Assembly (NCBI RefSeq): GCF_900660685.1 | Contig: NZ_LR215041.1 | Span: forward strand, 434,001 to 498,000 | DNA: 64,000 nucleotides | Direction of reading: 5' to 3' | Source of the DNA: Mycoplasmopsis columbina | GTDB taxonomy: Bacteria; Bacillota_I; Bacilli_A; Mycoplasmatales; Metamycoplasmataceae | Part shown: one piece after another, positions 43,617-55,602 of the stretch | Layout: each line of letters begins with the position of its first letter | Numbering within the stretch: position 1 is the stretch's first letter | The notes under the pieces: model-generated | Database searches by the model: none | What the model saw: the letters and a program-made list of their open reading frames with translations, nothing else | What the model was told of the DNA's origin: nothing | Made by a program: the position numbers and the translations under genes

Positions 43617-44783
43617 CTATATTTGTGATTTTAATTCTTGGTTTCTTTTTTCATATGATCTTTTCTTAATCATCACTACTGCAGTAAGAATTAAAAGAAT
43701 TACTAACAATGTTAAAAGAATCACATAAACTCAAAATAATGAGTTTCTTTGCGCACCTTTAACTTCTTCATCAGTAGCTTGACCTAAAGCAATCATTTCT
43801 TTTAATTTAGTATCTAAATTATTAACTGATGTTTCAATATTGTTTGGATCTAAAGTTACATCAATAGCATTGTCTTTTAAAATTGTATTTACTTGTTGTA
43901 AAAATTCATCACAAGCTGCTTTTGTTTCTTCATCATTGTGTAATTTAGTTAATAATGAGATTAATTCACTTTTACTTGTACCAAATCATGCACTATCACT
44001 TGCAGTTTCTGCATTATTTGTGTTGTGTGTTTCGTTAATTGTATCAACTTTTTCAGTATATGATTTTGAACTATCTGCAGCTGTTTTTAATAAAGTAATG
44101 TATTTATTTAAATCTTGGATAATGTGTTTAAGATCATTAGATTTTCTTTTTGAAATTGCTGCAGTTGTTGTTGCTGCAATGTCTGAAGAAACTTTAGCAA
44201 CATAAATTGTGTATGAATCAACATTTGTATATGCTTCTGGTGTTCTGAAAGGCTTTAATTTTTCATCAATTGTTTCAAGTAAAGTTTTGTAATTTTTAAA
44301 ATACACTTCTTGATATGCCAATTGTTTTTCATCCAAAGTATTTATAGTAGCTAAAGTATCAACTACATCTTTAGAAATAGCTAATAATGCATCTTTTCAG
44401 TTACTTAACATCGTTGACATGTTAGCTAATAATTTGTATTCTTCTCAAGTTGATTCTCATGATTTATCTTTTGTTTTGAATGCTTCTATAAAATTGCCAA
44501 ATTTGGTAACTTCGGCTTTATATGTCTCAACAAAACTTTTAATTTTATCAAAACCTAAGAAAGTAGATATTTGACTATTTTCAGTTTTCTCAATTAAAGT
44601 TTTAATAGTTTCATCAAAATATTTTGAAAAACTTTCTAATTCAGTTTTTTGTTCTAATAAAGCACCAACATTTTGTTCTTGATATTCGCTAAGATTTGAT
44701 GGAGCAGCTGATAAAGCAACTAAAGGTAAAATTGCAGCAGATGAAGCAGTTAAAATTCCAATAAATTTATTTTTTAATTTCAT
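43617..44783 (-). CDS. secreted/membrane-anchored protein, paralogue B
   Basis: 388 aa. A signal-like N-terminus (KNKFIGILTASSAAILPLVA) without lipobox Cys, a long helical extracytoplasmic part, and a C-terminal TM helix (about residues 352-375) followed by a short basic tail. Shared with paralogue A: NVDSYT, AISKRKSNDLKHIIQDLNKY, and WFGTSKSELISLL. Start directly behind the paralogue A stop with a GGAGG ribosome site. Host-contact surface protein is a plausible role but unproven. Confidence 0.82.
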
Positions 44784-44792
44784 AACTACCTC

Positions 44793-46058
44793 CTAAGCTG
44801 ATTGTCCTTCTAATTCTTTGTTTGCTTTTTGTAAGTTTCTTGTTTTTTTCAATTGAACCAATAAAATTACAACAATAACAAGTAGAACTGCTGAAATTCC
44901 AACTACTGTTCAAATTTCATTTAATCTTCTTGTGTAAGCTTCTCTAATTCCATCTGCATTTTCTTTTGTTTTTAATAATTCATTAAGTTTTTCTCTTAAG
45001 TTTGCCAATGAATTTTCTTTATCATCTGGATTAATAGTAACATTTAAGTGATTTGCTTCTAAAACTTTATTAACTTCTGCAAATAAATGTTTTTTATTTG
45101 CTAATTTATCTTCAACTAATTTGATTTCACTTAATAATGAAATTAATTGTTCTTTACTTTTTGCAAATCAAATTGAATCAGTATTTTTTGAATCTTGTGT
45201 TTCATCTGATTTAACATTGTGAAATGCTTCAATAGCATTCACTTTTTCTTCATATGTTTTATTTTCATCTACAGCAATTTTAAGAATTGAAACATAAGTG
45301 CTTAAATCATCAATAATATTATTGATGTCATTTTGTTTTCTTGTGTTAATTGCTGTTGTGATTTGTTCAGCTAATTTGATAGCTGACATTTTGATTTCAT
45401 CTGTATATGAATCAACAGTTGTAAAAGTTTCTAGCATTTTAAATGCTTTTAAATCACCTGAGGCTAATTCTTGATCAATTTTATCAATAACAGCTTTAAA
45501 GTTATTAAAATAAGTTCCTTTGTAATCAATTTGTTCTGCATCTAAAGCAGTTAAAAAATCATATGTTTCAAGAGCATCTTTAGAAATTCTATATAAAGCA
45601 TCTCTTCAACTTTCTAAAATACGTCCCATGTTTTCTAATTTTTTTGCATATTCAGAAGTTGTGCTATCACTTGCTTCTTTACTTTGATATTCTTTAATAA
45701 ATTGATCAAATTTATTATTTTCCGCTTTAAACTGTTCTACTCATTTATTTAAAACACTAAAACCAAGATATTTAGTTTTATTTGACGAATTAATAAAAAC
45801 TTTAGTGTTTTGTTCAAAATAATCTATTAATGCATCAAAACTTGATTTTAATTGCAAAAATTTACCAATTTCATTAAATTGAGTTGTTTTCGTATCTTTT
45901 GAAGTTGTTTCTTTTTCAATAGCCGGATCCACCAATTCTTCTAGATCTTCTGTTCCTTCTTTTTCTTCTTTTTCAGAAACTGATAAAACAATTGGTAAAG
46001 CTAAAATACTCGGAATTCCAAGAATGCCAATAAGTTTTCTCTTAAATTTTAATTTCAT
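44793..46058 (-). CDS. secreted/membrane-anchored protein, paralogue A
   Basis: 421 aa. Same plan as paralogue B: N-terminal export helix (GILGIPSILALPIVLS), an acidic segment (EKEEKEGTEDLEELVD), helical body, C-terminal TM helix near 385-405 and charged tail. Matching segments include TVDSYTDEI, AINTRKQNDINNIIDDL, and WFAKSKEQLISLL. First gene of the pair; ATG 46058 after TTGGAGAAA. No lipobox. Tandem duplication of one ancestor is the simplest explanation. Confidence 0.82.
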
Positions 46059-46154
46059 AATTTCTCCAATTAATTTTTTATATATCTACCACTTATTACT
46101 AATACTAAAGTTTATTAATTAAATTAATATTAGTGTGACATATAAATATTTAAA

Positions 46155-46167
46155 ATTATATTAGAAT
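46155..46167 (-). promoter_or_regulatory. promoter of the paralogue pair
   Basis: On the minus strand ATTCTAATATAAT (TATAAT at 46160-46155). The same 13-mer stands before oppA at 58960-58972. Confidence 0.55.
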
Positions 46168-46182
46168 ATATAAACTTTGCAA

Positions 46183-48567
46183 TTAAATACTATTAGTTTT
46201 TATTTTTAATTTGTAAGTATTTTTATCAAACTCAATTATTTCATTATCTTTAAGTTTGTACATCAAAGTTTCAAAATTTTTAAAAACATTATTAATAAGA
46301 AAGACAAAAAATGAAAAAGTTACTAACATTGCAACCACGTCATTTTGACAATATTCTTTTAAATTTTCAGTAATTTTTGCTCATTCATTATCTAAAATTA
46401 CACCATTATAGCGATTAATAGCTGCTTGCATTGCTAAGGTTCCATTTTTAATTTCTAAATCTTTATATTCTTTGAAAAACTCACTATATCTAAGTTTTAG
46501 ATTATTTTTGGTAATTAATTTTTCAATATTTTTGATACTTTTTTTGCCTAAAAGTTCATAGATAAAAAAGTTTTTGTTTACTTTCTTTTCTCCAAAAGCA
46601 TATATTTTGCTTGCAAATGCATTTTGTGTATATTTTGCTGGGTCTAATGATAAACTATGTTCTATTTCATTAGAATGACGATTTTGATAATGGATGAAAT
46701 TATTAGTAATTTCAAAACAAAAATGATCAAAAATTTGACTAGATTCAAGAAAATCTTTTAAATCTAGCGTATTAGAATTTATATGGTTAACAATTTCTCA
46801 AAAATCACTAGCTGTGAAAATGTTATATTTTTTTAAACCTTCTATAATTTCATGTTTTTGATAAAAAAACGCATTTTCTACAGCTTCAGCAATCTCTTTA
46901 TTTCGTGTATTTTCATAAGTTTTATTATAAACAATGTAAAAATCCGCTTTATTGCTATAAACTTCAATAATATTATCTACTATATCTAACAAAGTTATTC
47001 CTAATGGATCTTTGACAATATTTTTGCAATATTCACCTTTTTTATAGATAATTTCTCCATTAATTGTTTCAATAATGGATACTTGGTTTGTAATTTGTCG
47101 ATAAGGAGCAAAACCATCTAAAATTGGAGTAATTGCTGAAACACCTTCATAGTCATATCAAATATATCGTTTATCTTGCTTTAGATATTTACTTACTTCA
47201 TATAAAGCACCTAAAGAAAAATGATTAGGAATTTTTTTAAGATTATTTACATATGCTGAAAAGTCATCAACATATTGTTGATTGAAGGGAAGTTTTGAGC
47301 TTAATTTTAAAATACCGGGACTAAATTGATTCTTAGAACCTAGTATTTTAAATAAAATTTGATTTTTTAGTTTATTGTTGCGACCATAAAATTGGTGAAA
47401 ATCTTCATCTAAAATTAATTCATGATTTTTATTAAAATAAGTTGGTAAATTTTCAAAATAACCTTCAATTATTTTGTTTATATGTTGGTCAAAATTTCCG
47501 AATTCGCCTTCTTCAGAATACAATTCAAATTTAGAAGAAAATTCTACTTTCGGATCTAAATCATTTTTATTTACTGTTTTAAATTTAATTTTACCTAATG
47601 GTTTTTCTTCATAAATTGCTTGCATGAAAGTGTATTTAGGTAATATGAACTTTGAATTTTGATAAATTTGACCGTTATTAATTAATTTTATTCAATTTCA
47701 TTTTTCTTCTTTGTAAGTTTGAGGGGTCTTAACTTTAGATGAAAAGGCACTTGATTTACTTTTTTTGCTTAAACCGGGATTAGCAGCTTCACTTATTGTA
47801 AATTGAATTTCACCTTGTTTAATATTGTTTGCATTAGCATCAAAAAGAATCATTTGAATAGATTTAACAGGTAGATTGTTATATTTAGCTAATTGGTATA
47901 TTCAATTGGCTTGTAAATAATCTGTTACGTTATTTCAATCTTTAAATTTTGCTAAATAGATAGTATGGTTTTTTTTATCATAAGCAAAAGGTGATGCTTT
48001 AAGATAAAAATTAATTAATTCTGTGCTTAATTCCACTGTTTTATAGTTATATATGAAAACTGGATTAATAATGTAATTAATTTTGTCATCTTGTAAAATC
48101 TTTTCCATTTCTTCTTTTAACATATCTACTTTTTGTAAAGTATTTAAAAAATAAATATTTTCTTGATTAGTCAAATTTCAAATCTTATAAATCAAAAAAT
48201 TGGTTAATTGCTCATTAACTTTATCAAAAATTAACTTATCTGATCGTTGACTATAATCTCAATTTTTGTCTTCAGCTTGCTCAAAAATACGATTTCATAT
48301 TTTTTCTGCTCTTGCGGAATCATCATCTTCTTCATCCTCTTCATCATCTAAAGAGGCATCAAAAAAATCAAATTCAAAATTACTTTTTTCGTCTTTGAAT
48401 AAGCTTTCATCGTCATATAACTTTAAACCATTAATGTCATATTGAGGAATTTTATAAGTTACATTGTCACTTTCTTTTTTTTCTCAAATGAAATAAGGCT
48501 GCATAATATATGAATTAAAGTATTTTTTAAAATTTATAGTCACGTTTTTTATTTCTTTACTACTCAA
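46183..48567 (-). CDS. DUF2779-like protein with DEDD-type exonuclease motifs
   Basis: 794 aa from TTG 48567, which has GATGAGGA at good spacing and overlaps the nuclease gene by 8 nt; ATG 48504 (773 aa) lacks a ribosome site. The C-terminal half (from about residue 470) shows the RNase H-like exonuclease order: WYDYEGVSAITP (motif I, Asp/Glu), ADFYIVYNKTYENTRNKEIA (motif II region), and EYCQNDVVAMLVTF (motif III). The N-terminal half has a very acidic run near residue 75-85 (DDEEDEEDDD). Likely a DNA or RNA 3'-5' exonuclease working with the PD-(D/E)XK nuclease before it. Confidence 0.78.
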
Positions 48568-49393
48568 AATTAATGTCCTCATCTATTTTTCCCATTGTTT
48601 TTCATTTGTTAAATAATTCTCTTCATTCTTCTTCATTGTGACATTTTAAATATTCGACTTGATCATTGTCTCGTGGTAAACGATAAACAGGTGATATTCC
48701 TAATTGCGTGTAATTAGTTCAAAATTTCTTTACTTCATTTATGTCATCCTGAGCCATCTCTTTATTAACTTTAAAAGTAAACATATCTGTTTGTTTTTCG
48801 AAATCAACATTGTCATAATCATAATAGTCGTTTTCTTCAAGAAAAGTTCCTACAATTGAATAATAATCATAACCCAATAAATAAGCATAAAGTTGAGCTT
48901 GTTTTTTGTAGTCTTCTGGTAAATTACCAGCTCTTCATGCATCTCTTTTTTTCTTACCGACTGCTTTTAATTCTAACACTAACTTTCTTGAGGGTATTAA
49001 ACCATCAGGCACTCCCCCAATAATTCGATCATTTTTAAAATAATCATATCCTACTTCCGCTGCTTCAATGTGCTTGATTTCATCATTTTGAAACTTTTGC
49101 TGTAAAAATTCAATAACTTTTGGTTCTAATGCAACCCCAGCATTGATGTATTTCATTTGTAAAGGCGGAAGATTTAATCTTGCAATAAAACAAAAAGCTA
49201 AAAAAGGGCTTTTAAAAGCATCTGTTTGAAAAATGTTGCCAATTGAAGAACCACCAAATTTTTTAAATCTTTGCATTATTTTAGTATCGTCTAAAAGTTG
49301 GTAATGATATTGCGGGCTAAGTGTTAAAACTTGTTTTTTTTCATCTAAAAAATATTCTTGACCATTATAAGCTCTTTTTTTAAAAGATGGCAT
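48560..49393 (-). CDS. YqaJ-like PD-(D/E)XK nuclease
   Basis: 277 aa. Sequence shows FGGSSIGNIFQ, then GGVPDGL and, 9 residues on, LVLELKAVG, giving the D...ExK catalytic order of lambda exonuclease/YqaJ nucleases; a downstream YKKQAQLYAYLLG motif with Gln fits the same family. Reads through TGA-Trp twice. First gene of a two-gene operon with the DUF2779-like gene. No recT-like partner or phage genes are in the window. Confidence 0.83.
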
Positions 49394-49561
49394 GTTTCTC
49401 CTTATTTATAGGTTATTTGGTTAAAAGAAAATAAATGTTTTAATGAATGGTTACTTTAATTATATAGTACTTTATTAAATCTTGAACTAGTGCATTCAAA
49501 TGTCTATTTTTATTTATTCTAATTGTAAAACTTTCTTAAGGTTTAAAAAGAGAACAAAACA

Positions 49562-49591
49562 AAAATAAAAAAAGCGTCAATTAACGCTTTT
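49562..49591 (-). terminator. terminator of the opp operon
   Basis: Minus-strand stem AAAAGCGT / ACGCTTTT with a 6-nt loop and T-run, 30 nt after the oppF stop. Confidence 0.82.
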
Positions 49592-49621
49592 TTGGATTAT
49601 TAATTAATTTTGGAGAAAAAA

Positions 49622-52045
49622 TTAATTGTTTTTGTTAACATTTGAAATTCACTTATTAACCTGTGATTTAGTTCCATAAACATAATGTTCCTTTTCAACT
49701 TCATAGTTGTGAGGAATTTGAGGAAATTGTTGTTCTTCTAAGTAGTCGAGATCAAATGAAACATTTTGGAATTTTTCATTTGCATTTGAAATTTTTGGAA
49801 TTGCTTTAAATAAGTTAATTGTGTAAGGATGATAGGGTTGCGCGTAAATTTTTTCAGTTTTACCATGTTCCACAATTTTACCGAGGTGCATAATTTGAAC
49901 ATTATCCGCAATATATTCAATCATTGATAAATCATGTGCAATGAAAATAAGTCCAATATTTTTCTCAACACATAAGTCTTTTAACAAATTAACCACTTGT
50001 GCTTGAATTGAGATATCTAAAGAAGCGATTGGTTCATCAGCAACAATAACTCTTGGTTGAGTAATTAAAGCCCGAGCAATAACAATTCTTTGTAATTGAC
50101 CACCTGAAAATTCATGCGGATAACGATAAGCAAATTGTTTTAGTAAACCAACATCTTCTAAAGCTTTATAAATTGTAGTTTTATAAAGTAGATTTGCAAT
50201 CTTCATTTTTGCAAATGGGATTGAATATCTACTATCAAAGAAGTTATAAACTTTTTGTCATTTTTGATTACTATAGTTTTCTGCCTCACTATTAGTATTT
50301 TGTTGATTATTAACTAAGTTTTTGTCAACTCATTTTTGATTTACACCTAAAAGAATGTAAATGTTATTAATATCTTTTTTAAGATATTTTCTTTCAATAT
50401 GGAATGATTTTAAAGTATCTTCTCTAGTTAATAAATCTGATTTGTATGATTTAAGAACTGTTTCAATTGTCTTATTATCTTGATTTGGATTATTTTTTAT
50501 AGACTCTTCAATAAATTTAAAGTATTGTTCTTTAACCTTGGCAAATTCTTCATTACAGAAAGTTTGCAAAGCAACTAATTCTTCATATTTAGTTTTAGCT
50601 GCTTTAATTTCTTCACTTAAATAAATAATTTTTTCTTTAAATGATGAAAGATAGTTTAAACGATCTTGAGCATAATTACTTTTAGCTTCTTCCAATTGAC
50701 CTTTAGCTAAATTAAGTTGTTCTTGGGTAATTTCTGGAGTGGTATTTTCTTTAACAATTTTTTCTAAAACTTGAATTTTTTCTTTAAAATCTTCGTCTTT
50801 TTGAGCAAATTTTTGTTCTTGTTTAGTTGATTTATTAGCATATTTACCATGATCAAAAGCAAAATTCTTTTGAATAATTTCAGTTAGCACTTTTTTAAGT
50901 TGTTTTTGATATGGGACTTTATCTAAAAATTGTTCATAAAATTTTTTGTTGTAAGTATCTAATTCATTGATTAGCTCTCTAATTTCATCATAGTTTAGAT
51001 ATTGACAATCATTAATTAATTTTTTCAAGACAAATGCTCTATTTTGATATAAAAGTTCATTTTTATAGTTGTATAAGTAAAAATTTAAATCACTTGTCAT
51101 TAAACGACTTAAATTAATTAAAGATTTTTCATTTTTTGATTCAATAATGAAATTATGAATTACATTTCTAGCATTTTTGACAAATTCTTTTTGTTCTTTA
51201 AGAAAAGTTTTGTATTCTTTTAAAGTTTTACTCAAATCTTCTTGAGCTTTGAATGCTGAAGATGACATTTTTGCTAATTTTTCTTGATGAGCCAAATGTG
51301 TTTGTGCTTTTTCTAAAGCTAAATCAACTTGTGGCAATTTTTTACTACGGTATTGTTTTTGAATTTCATAATAATATTCAATCAATTTATTTGTATTTGA
51401 ATACATGTTATTGATAATAACACTTTCAACTTGTTGTTTTTCATCTAGATAGCTGAAAAATGAGTTGAAATTATCATCAAAATCTAAATCTTCCTGAAAT
51501 TTAAAATTGCTAAAAGTATTTTTTCATCTAGTAAAAAGTGGTTCAGCCAACTTATTAATTTCAACTAAATTAGCTAATTCTAATTCCATAGCTTTAATTT
51601 GGAATTGATATTTGAAAGCTTTTTTAACTTTTAATCAGTCTTTAAAAATATCGCTAATTCTTTCTTTAATAATTCCATTAACTAATAAAGGTTCTTTTAA
51701 AATTGTAAAAATATTTTGTTGACTATTCAATGAAGCATGTGGATCTTGAAAAATCATTTGCACATTTTTGTGTAAAAATTTTTTCAAGCTATTTGAAATT
51801 TTCTTACCAGAAATAATTTTGCCATCTAATCTTACAAACCCGTTGAATTCATCGTAAAGTCTAAGAATAGTACGCCCAACTGTGGTTTTTCCTGAACCAG
51901 ATTCTCCAATTAAACCGACAATTTCTCCCTCATGAACGTCAAAAGATACTCCATCAACAGCTTTGTTTATAAAGCCTTGATTAACAAAGTATTTTTTTAA
52001 ATTATCAATTGATAAAATAACTTTTCTTTCACTTTTATTATTCAT
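49622..52045 (-). CDS. oppF: oligopeptide ABC transporter ATPase OppF with large helical insertion
   Basis: 807 aa, about twice the usual length. Walker A GESGSGKTT near residue 49, QMIFQDP Q-loop; then a Lys/Glu/Gln-rich helical insertion of roughly residues 137-615 (e.g. LEKIVKENTTPEITQEQL); then signature FSGGQLQR and Walker B VIVADEPIASLD and HDLSMIEY. The C-terminal oligopeptide zone HPYT is present. Mollicute OppF proteins often carry such an insertion. Two starts, ATG 52060 and 52045; 52045 is preferred but neither has a good ribosome site. Partner of OppD. Confidence 0.92.
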
Positions 52046-53180
52046 AATCTTTAAAGGCATCCTTAAATAATTTTAAACGTTTTAATAAATCATCTGAGAG
52101 AGTAACTTTTGGCGCATCTGGATGTAATAATCAAGTTGCAGCACTATGTGTTTTGGTAATTGGAATAAGTGGAGGTTCTTTAATAAAATCAATTTCTAAA
52201 GCATAATCATTACGTGGAGCAAAAGGATCACCTAATGGCAAATTAGCCATATCTGGTGGAGTTCCTTTAATGTTAAATAATTTTTCATCTTTAGTTTCAG
52301 GAATAGCTGAAATTAATGCTCATGTGTAAGGATGTGCTGGTTGGGTGAAAATTTCTTTTTTTGTTCCTCTTTCCACAATTCTACCTGCATACATTACATA
52401 AATGTAATCACAGAATTTAGCAATAACTGAAATGTTGTGACTAATTAAAATAATTGCAATATTGTATTGCTGTCTAATACTTTCAAAGAGAGAAAGTACA
52501 GAAGCTTGCACAGTTGGATCAAGTGCAGTGGTAGGTTCATCAGCAATGATCACATCTGGTTTAAGTGCTACTACCATGGTAATAACAATTCTCTGTTTCA
52601 TTCCACCAGAAAGAGTGTGTGGATAAGCTTTGAAAATAGCATCAGCATTTCTTAAACCAAATTGTTTAAGTAAACCAATAAGATATTCCCTTTTTTCGGT
52701 GTATTTTTTGTTTTTTCACTCACTGTTAGTATTTAATGCATCAAGTAATTGTTTACCAATTGTTCTTGTTGGATTTAATGAAGTAAGTGGATCTTGTGGA
52801 ATATAGCCAATTTTTTTACCACGAATAAATTGTCAATGACTTTGTCTTTTAATTTTAGTTAATTCTAAATCATCAATTTGAATTTTATCAGCAGTAATAA
52901 TTCCATTGTGATTTACATTAATTAATGTTTTTGAAGTAACCGATTTACCTGAACCGGATTCACCAACTAAACCAACAATTTGACCTTTATACACATCTAA
53001 ATCTAAACCACGTACAATGTGAATAGTTTTCTTTCAACCTGTTGAGAAACTTACGTGCAAATTTCTTACTTCTAAAACTTTATTATCTGTTAACGGAGTG
53101 GTTCTAATTTTGTCATAGAAACGCTCTGTAGCAGATGTGTTATTTTTAGTTTCATAATTAAGATTTTGTTCTTGTTTCAT
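52038..53180 (-). CDS. oppD: oligopeptide ABC transporter ATPase OppD
   Basis: 380 aa. Walker [10 protein letters not shown]-loop [12 protein letters not shown], signature LSGGMKQR, Walker [13 protein letters not shown], switch His in ISHNISVI, and the C-terminal oligopeptide/dipeptide zone QPAHPYTWALISA. Start ATG 53180 lies 1 nt after the oppC stop; end overlaps oppF by 8 nt. Normal length apart from a short N-terminal extension. Confidence 0.94.
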
Positions 53181-53181
53181 A

Positions 53182-54447
53182 TTATCTTCTCTTTTTCTTT
53201 GCCATAACTCTTGGATCTAAAGCATCATGAAGACCAAGGGCAATAAATGATAGTGAAAGTGAGATTGAAAGTAAGATTAAAGCTGGTAAAAGAATAATTC
53301 AGATATTTGCACCATATTCAGCATTAGCGCTAATTAATAATTGACCTAAGTTTACATCATTTGTTTCTCTAAAGAAACCAAAGAACGCAAGTGATGAAAT
53401 TCAAAGAATAATACCAGGAATGCTTCTAACAAATGAATAAGCTAATTTACCAATTACAGCTGGTAAAGCATGTACAAAAACTTGTCTTGTTGTTGAAGCA
53501 CCAACTGCTTTGGATGCATTAATAAATTCTTCATTTTTTACAGTAATAACATAAACTCTGGCAGTTCCAACAAATCCTGGTCATCCAACTAATGAAAGTA
53601 CCACAATCAAAGTAATTTCGCTCGTTCCAAAAACAGAAACAAAAATTAAAATTCAAATAAGAGTTGGTGCTGATTCGAAAATATCAATTAAACGCATCAC
53701 AATAGTATCCAATAATGATCCTGCTTTAAAACCTAATAGAGCTCCAAGAGAAATACCAATAATTGCTTGAATTATAGCAATAATTAATGAAATTTTAATT
53801 GCTCTTCAAGTTGCGTATCATGTTCTTGTTCATACATCATATTTAACTGATGTTGTACCTAATAAAGTATTTAAATCAGTTGATGCTCATAACTCATTCA
53901 CTAATGATTGAGTAATTGCTACACCAGCTTCTTCTTTTTGATTCAATAAGGTAATTAAATGATTTAATCTAAAGAAATCATAAGCGTTGTAAGTGTAGTG
54001 ATATTGATTTCCTAACAGTTCCCGATGAAGATTAAAACTTTTTATATTATTAACCAAATCCTTATGTTCATAGTTTTGTAAAAAGTTTGTAATTTTGTTA
54101 TATGTTGCAGTAAAGTCTCCATTTGGATCTGCAATACGTTCTGCAATGGGTGCATTGTAAGGTGGTAAATCACTAGTATACGCTAAAGATGAAACTTCTT
54201 TATTAGGGCTAAATGAAGATGTGGCCGGAATTATTAATGACATTATGATTATTGTAAAAAAGACTATAACAGAAATAATGACAGCTGGATTAGTAAAAAA
54301 TCTCTTAACAATTTCAACCCCTAATTTTTTTGGTTTTCCTGCGATAGAAGAAGATTTTTGAGCATCAGATTGAGCTAATTTAACTTTTAACGCTAAATCT
54401 TGATTTAATTTGTATTTTTGATTAAATTCATTAACATTAAGCGCCAT
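53182..54447 (-). CDS. oppC: oligopeptide ABC transporter permease OppC
   Basis: 421 aa. Hydrophobic helix near residues 52-72 after a charged N-terminal tail, a long extracytoplasmic loop (about 75-200), then five helices with the permease EAA loop as VKNEEFINASKAVGAS. The C-terminal GLHDALDPR is conserved in OppC. Start overlaps oppB by 11 nt. Several TGA-Trp. Confidence 0.93.
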
Positions 54448-55591
54448 TAACCCCTCCTTGCTTTGTTATTTGTGTAGCAAATAATTCTTTTTCTAATTTT
54501 CTTCTTTCTAAATAAGCTTTGAAAAACATTGTATAGTTACGTTTTGATTTAGAAGTATAAGTAATTCTTGGGTCAAGAATTAGATATGCTAAATCAACTA
54601 AAATAGCTGCAAATAAACCAATTAATGTAAAAAACAAGGTTGAAAACATTATGACATTAATTTCTCCTGTTGAGAAACCATTTAAAATAACTTGACTTGT
54701 TCCTTTAATTCCTCAATATTGTTCAATAATCACTGAACCTGAAAGAAGACCTAAGAATGAACCAAAAATTAAACCAAATAGTGGTATGAATGAATTTCTA
54801 AGTACATATTTAAAGAAAATTTGAGTTTCACTTAATCCTTTTGTTTTAGCAATTAAGACATAGTTAGAAGTTAACACAGTTATAACCATATTTCTTGTTA
54901 AAATCACCCCTCCTGCAAGTGATGACAGAGTTGAGACAATAATTGGAGGTAAATAAGCAACAAAAATAGTTCCAAAACTTTCATCTTCAAAACGAGGCAC
55001 TACTGGTAGAATACCTAATTTAACTCCTATGGCAATAGCTAAAGGAGCAATAATGAAAGATGGTAAAGCTACAAAAATTAAAACAAATACGTTAATTGAT
55101 GAATCAATCAATTTCCCACGTTTATAGCCAGCAAAAATTCCTAATCCAATTCCTATTACTAATGAAAGTAGCATACTTGGCAGAGTGATAAATGTTGTAT
55201 TTCGTAAAGGTATAAAGAATAATTGTGGTAATGTTCTATATTGCTCAGGGTCTGGATTATTAGCTGGGTTGAGAACATCACCAAACTCTCCACGGAAAAC
55301 GCCTCCAATGTATGCAAAATACCTGATTAACACAGGTATTTTGGCTCCAGGAATACTATTTCCGCCAGCATCAATCACAGCGTATCTAATGCCTCTTTCT
55401 AATTCTAAATTTTGAAGATAGGCATCAAATGTTAAGTTGGGATTATTTCTGCTGATTTTTGGATATTCAGCTTCTGCGTATGATCTAAGAGGATTACTCC
55501 CAAAAACAGATACAAGCACATATACAAAAATGGAAATAACAATTAATGTGAGAATTGCAAATGCAATTCTTTGAAAAATGTATTTTAACAT
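54437..55591 (-). CDS. oppB: oligopeptide ABC transporter permease OppB
   Basis: 384 aa. N-terminal MLKYIFQRIAFAILTLIVIS is the standard first OppB helix; EAA loop as NYVLIAKTKGLSETQIFFKY; end with LDPRITY. Six helices. Starts 11 nt after oppA and overlaps oppC. Confidence 0.94.
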
Positions 55592-55602
55592 TAGTTAAAA
55601 AT

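Noticed and set aside
46183-49393. CRISPR-Cas locus suggested by the DUF2779 and nuclease genes
   Set aside because: No repeat-spacer array and no cas1, cas2 or cas9-like gene in the window.
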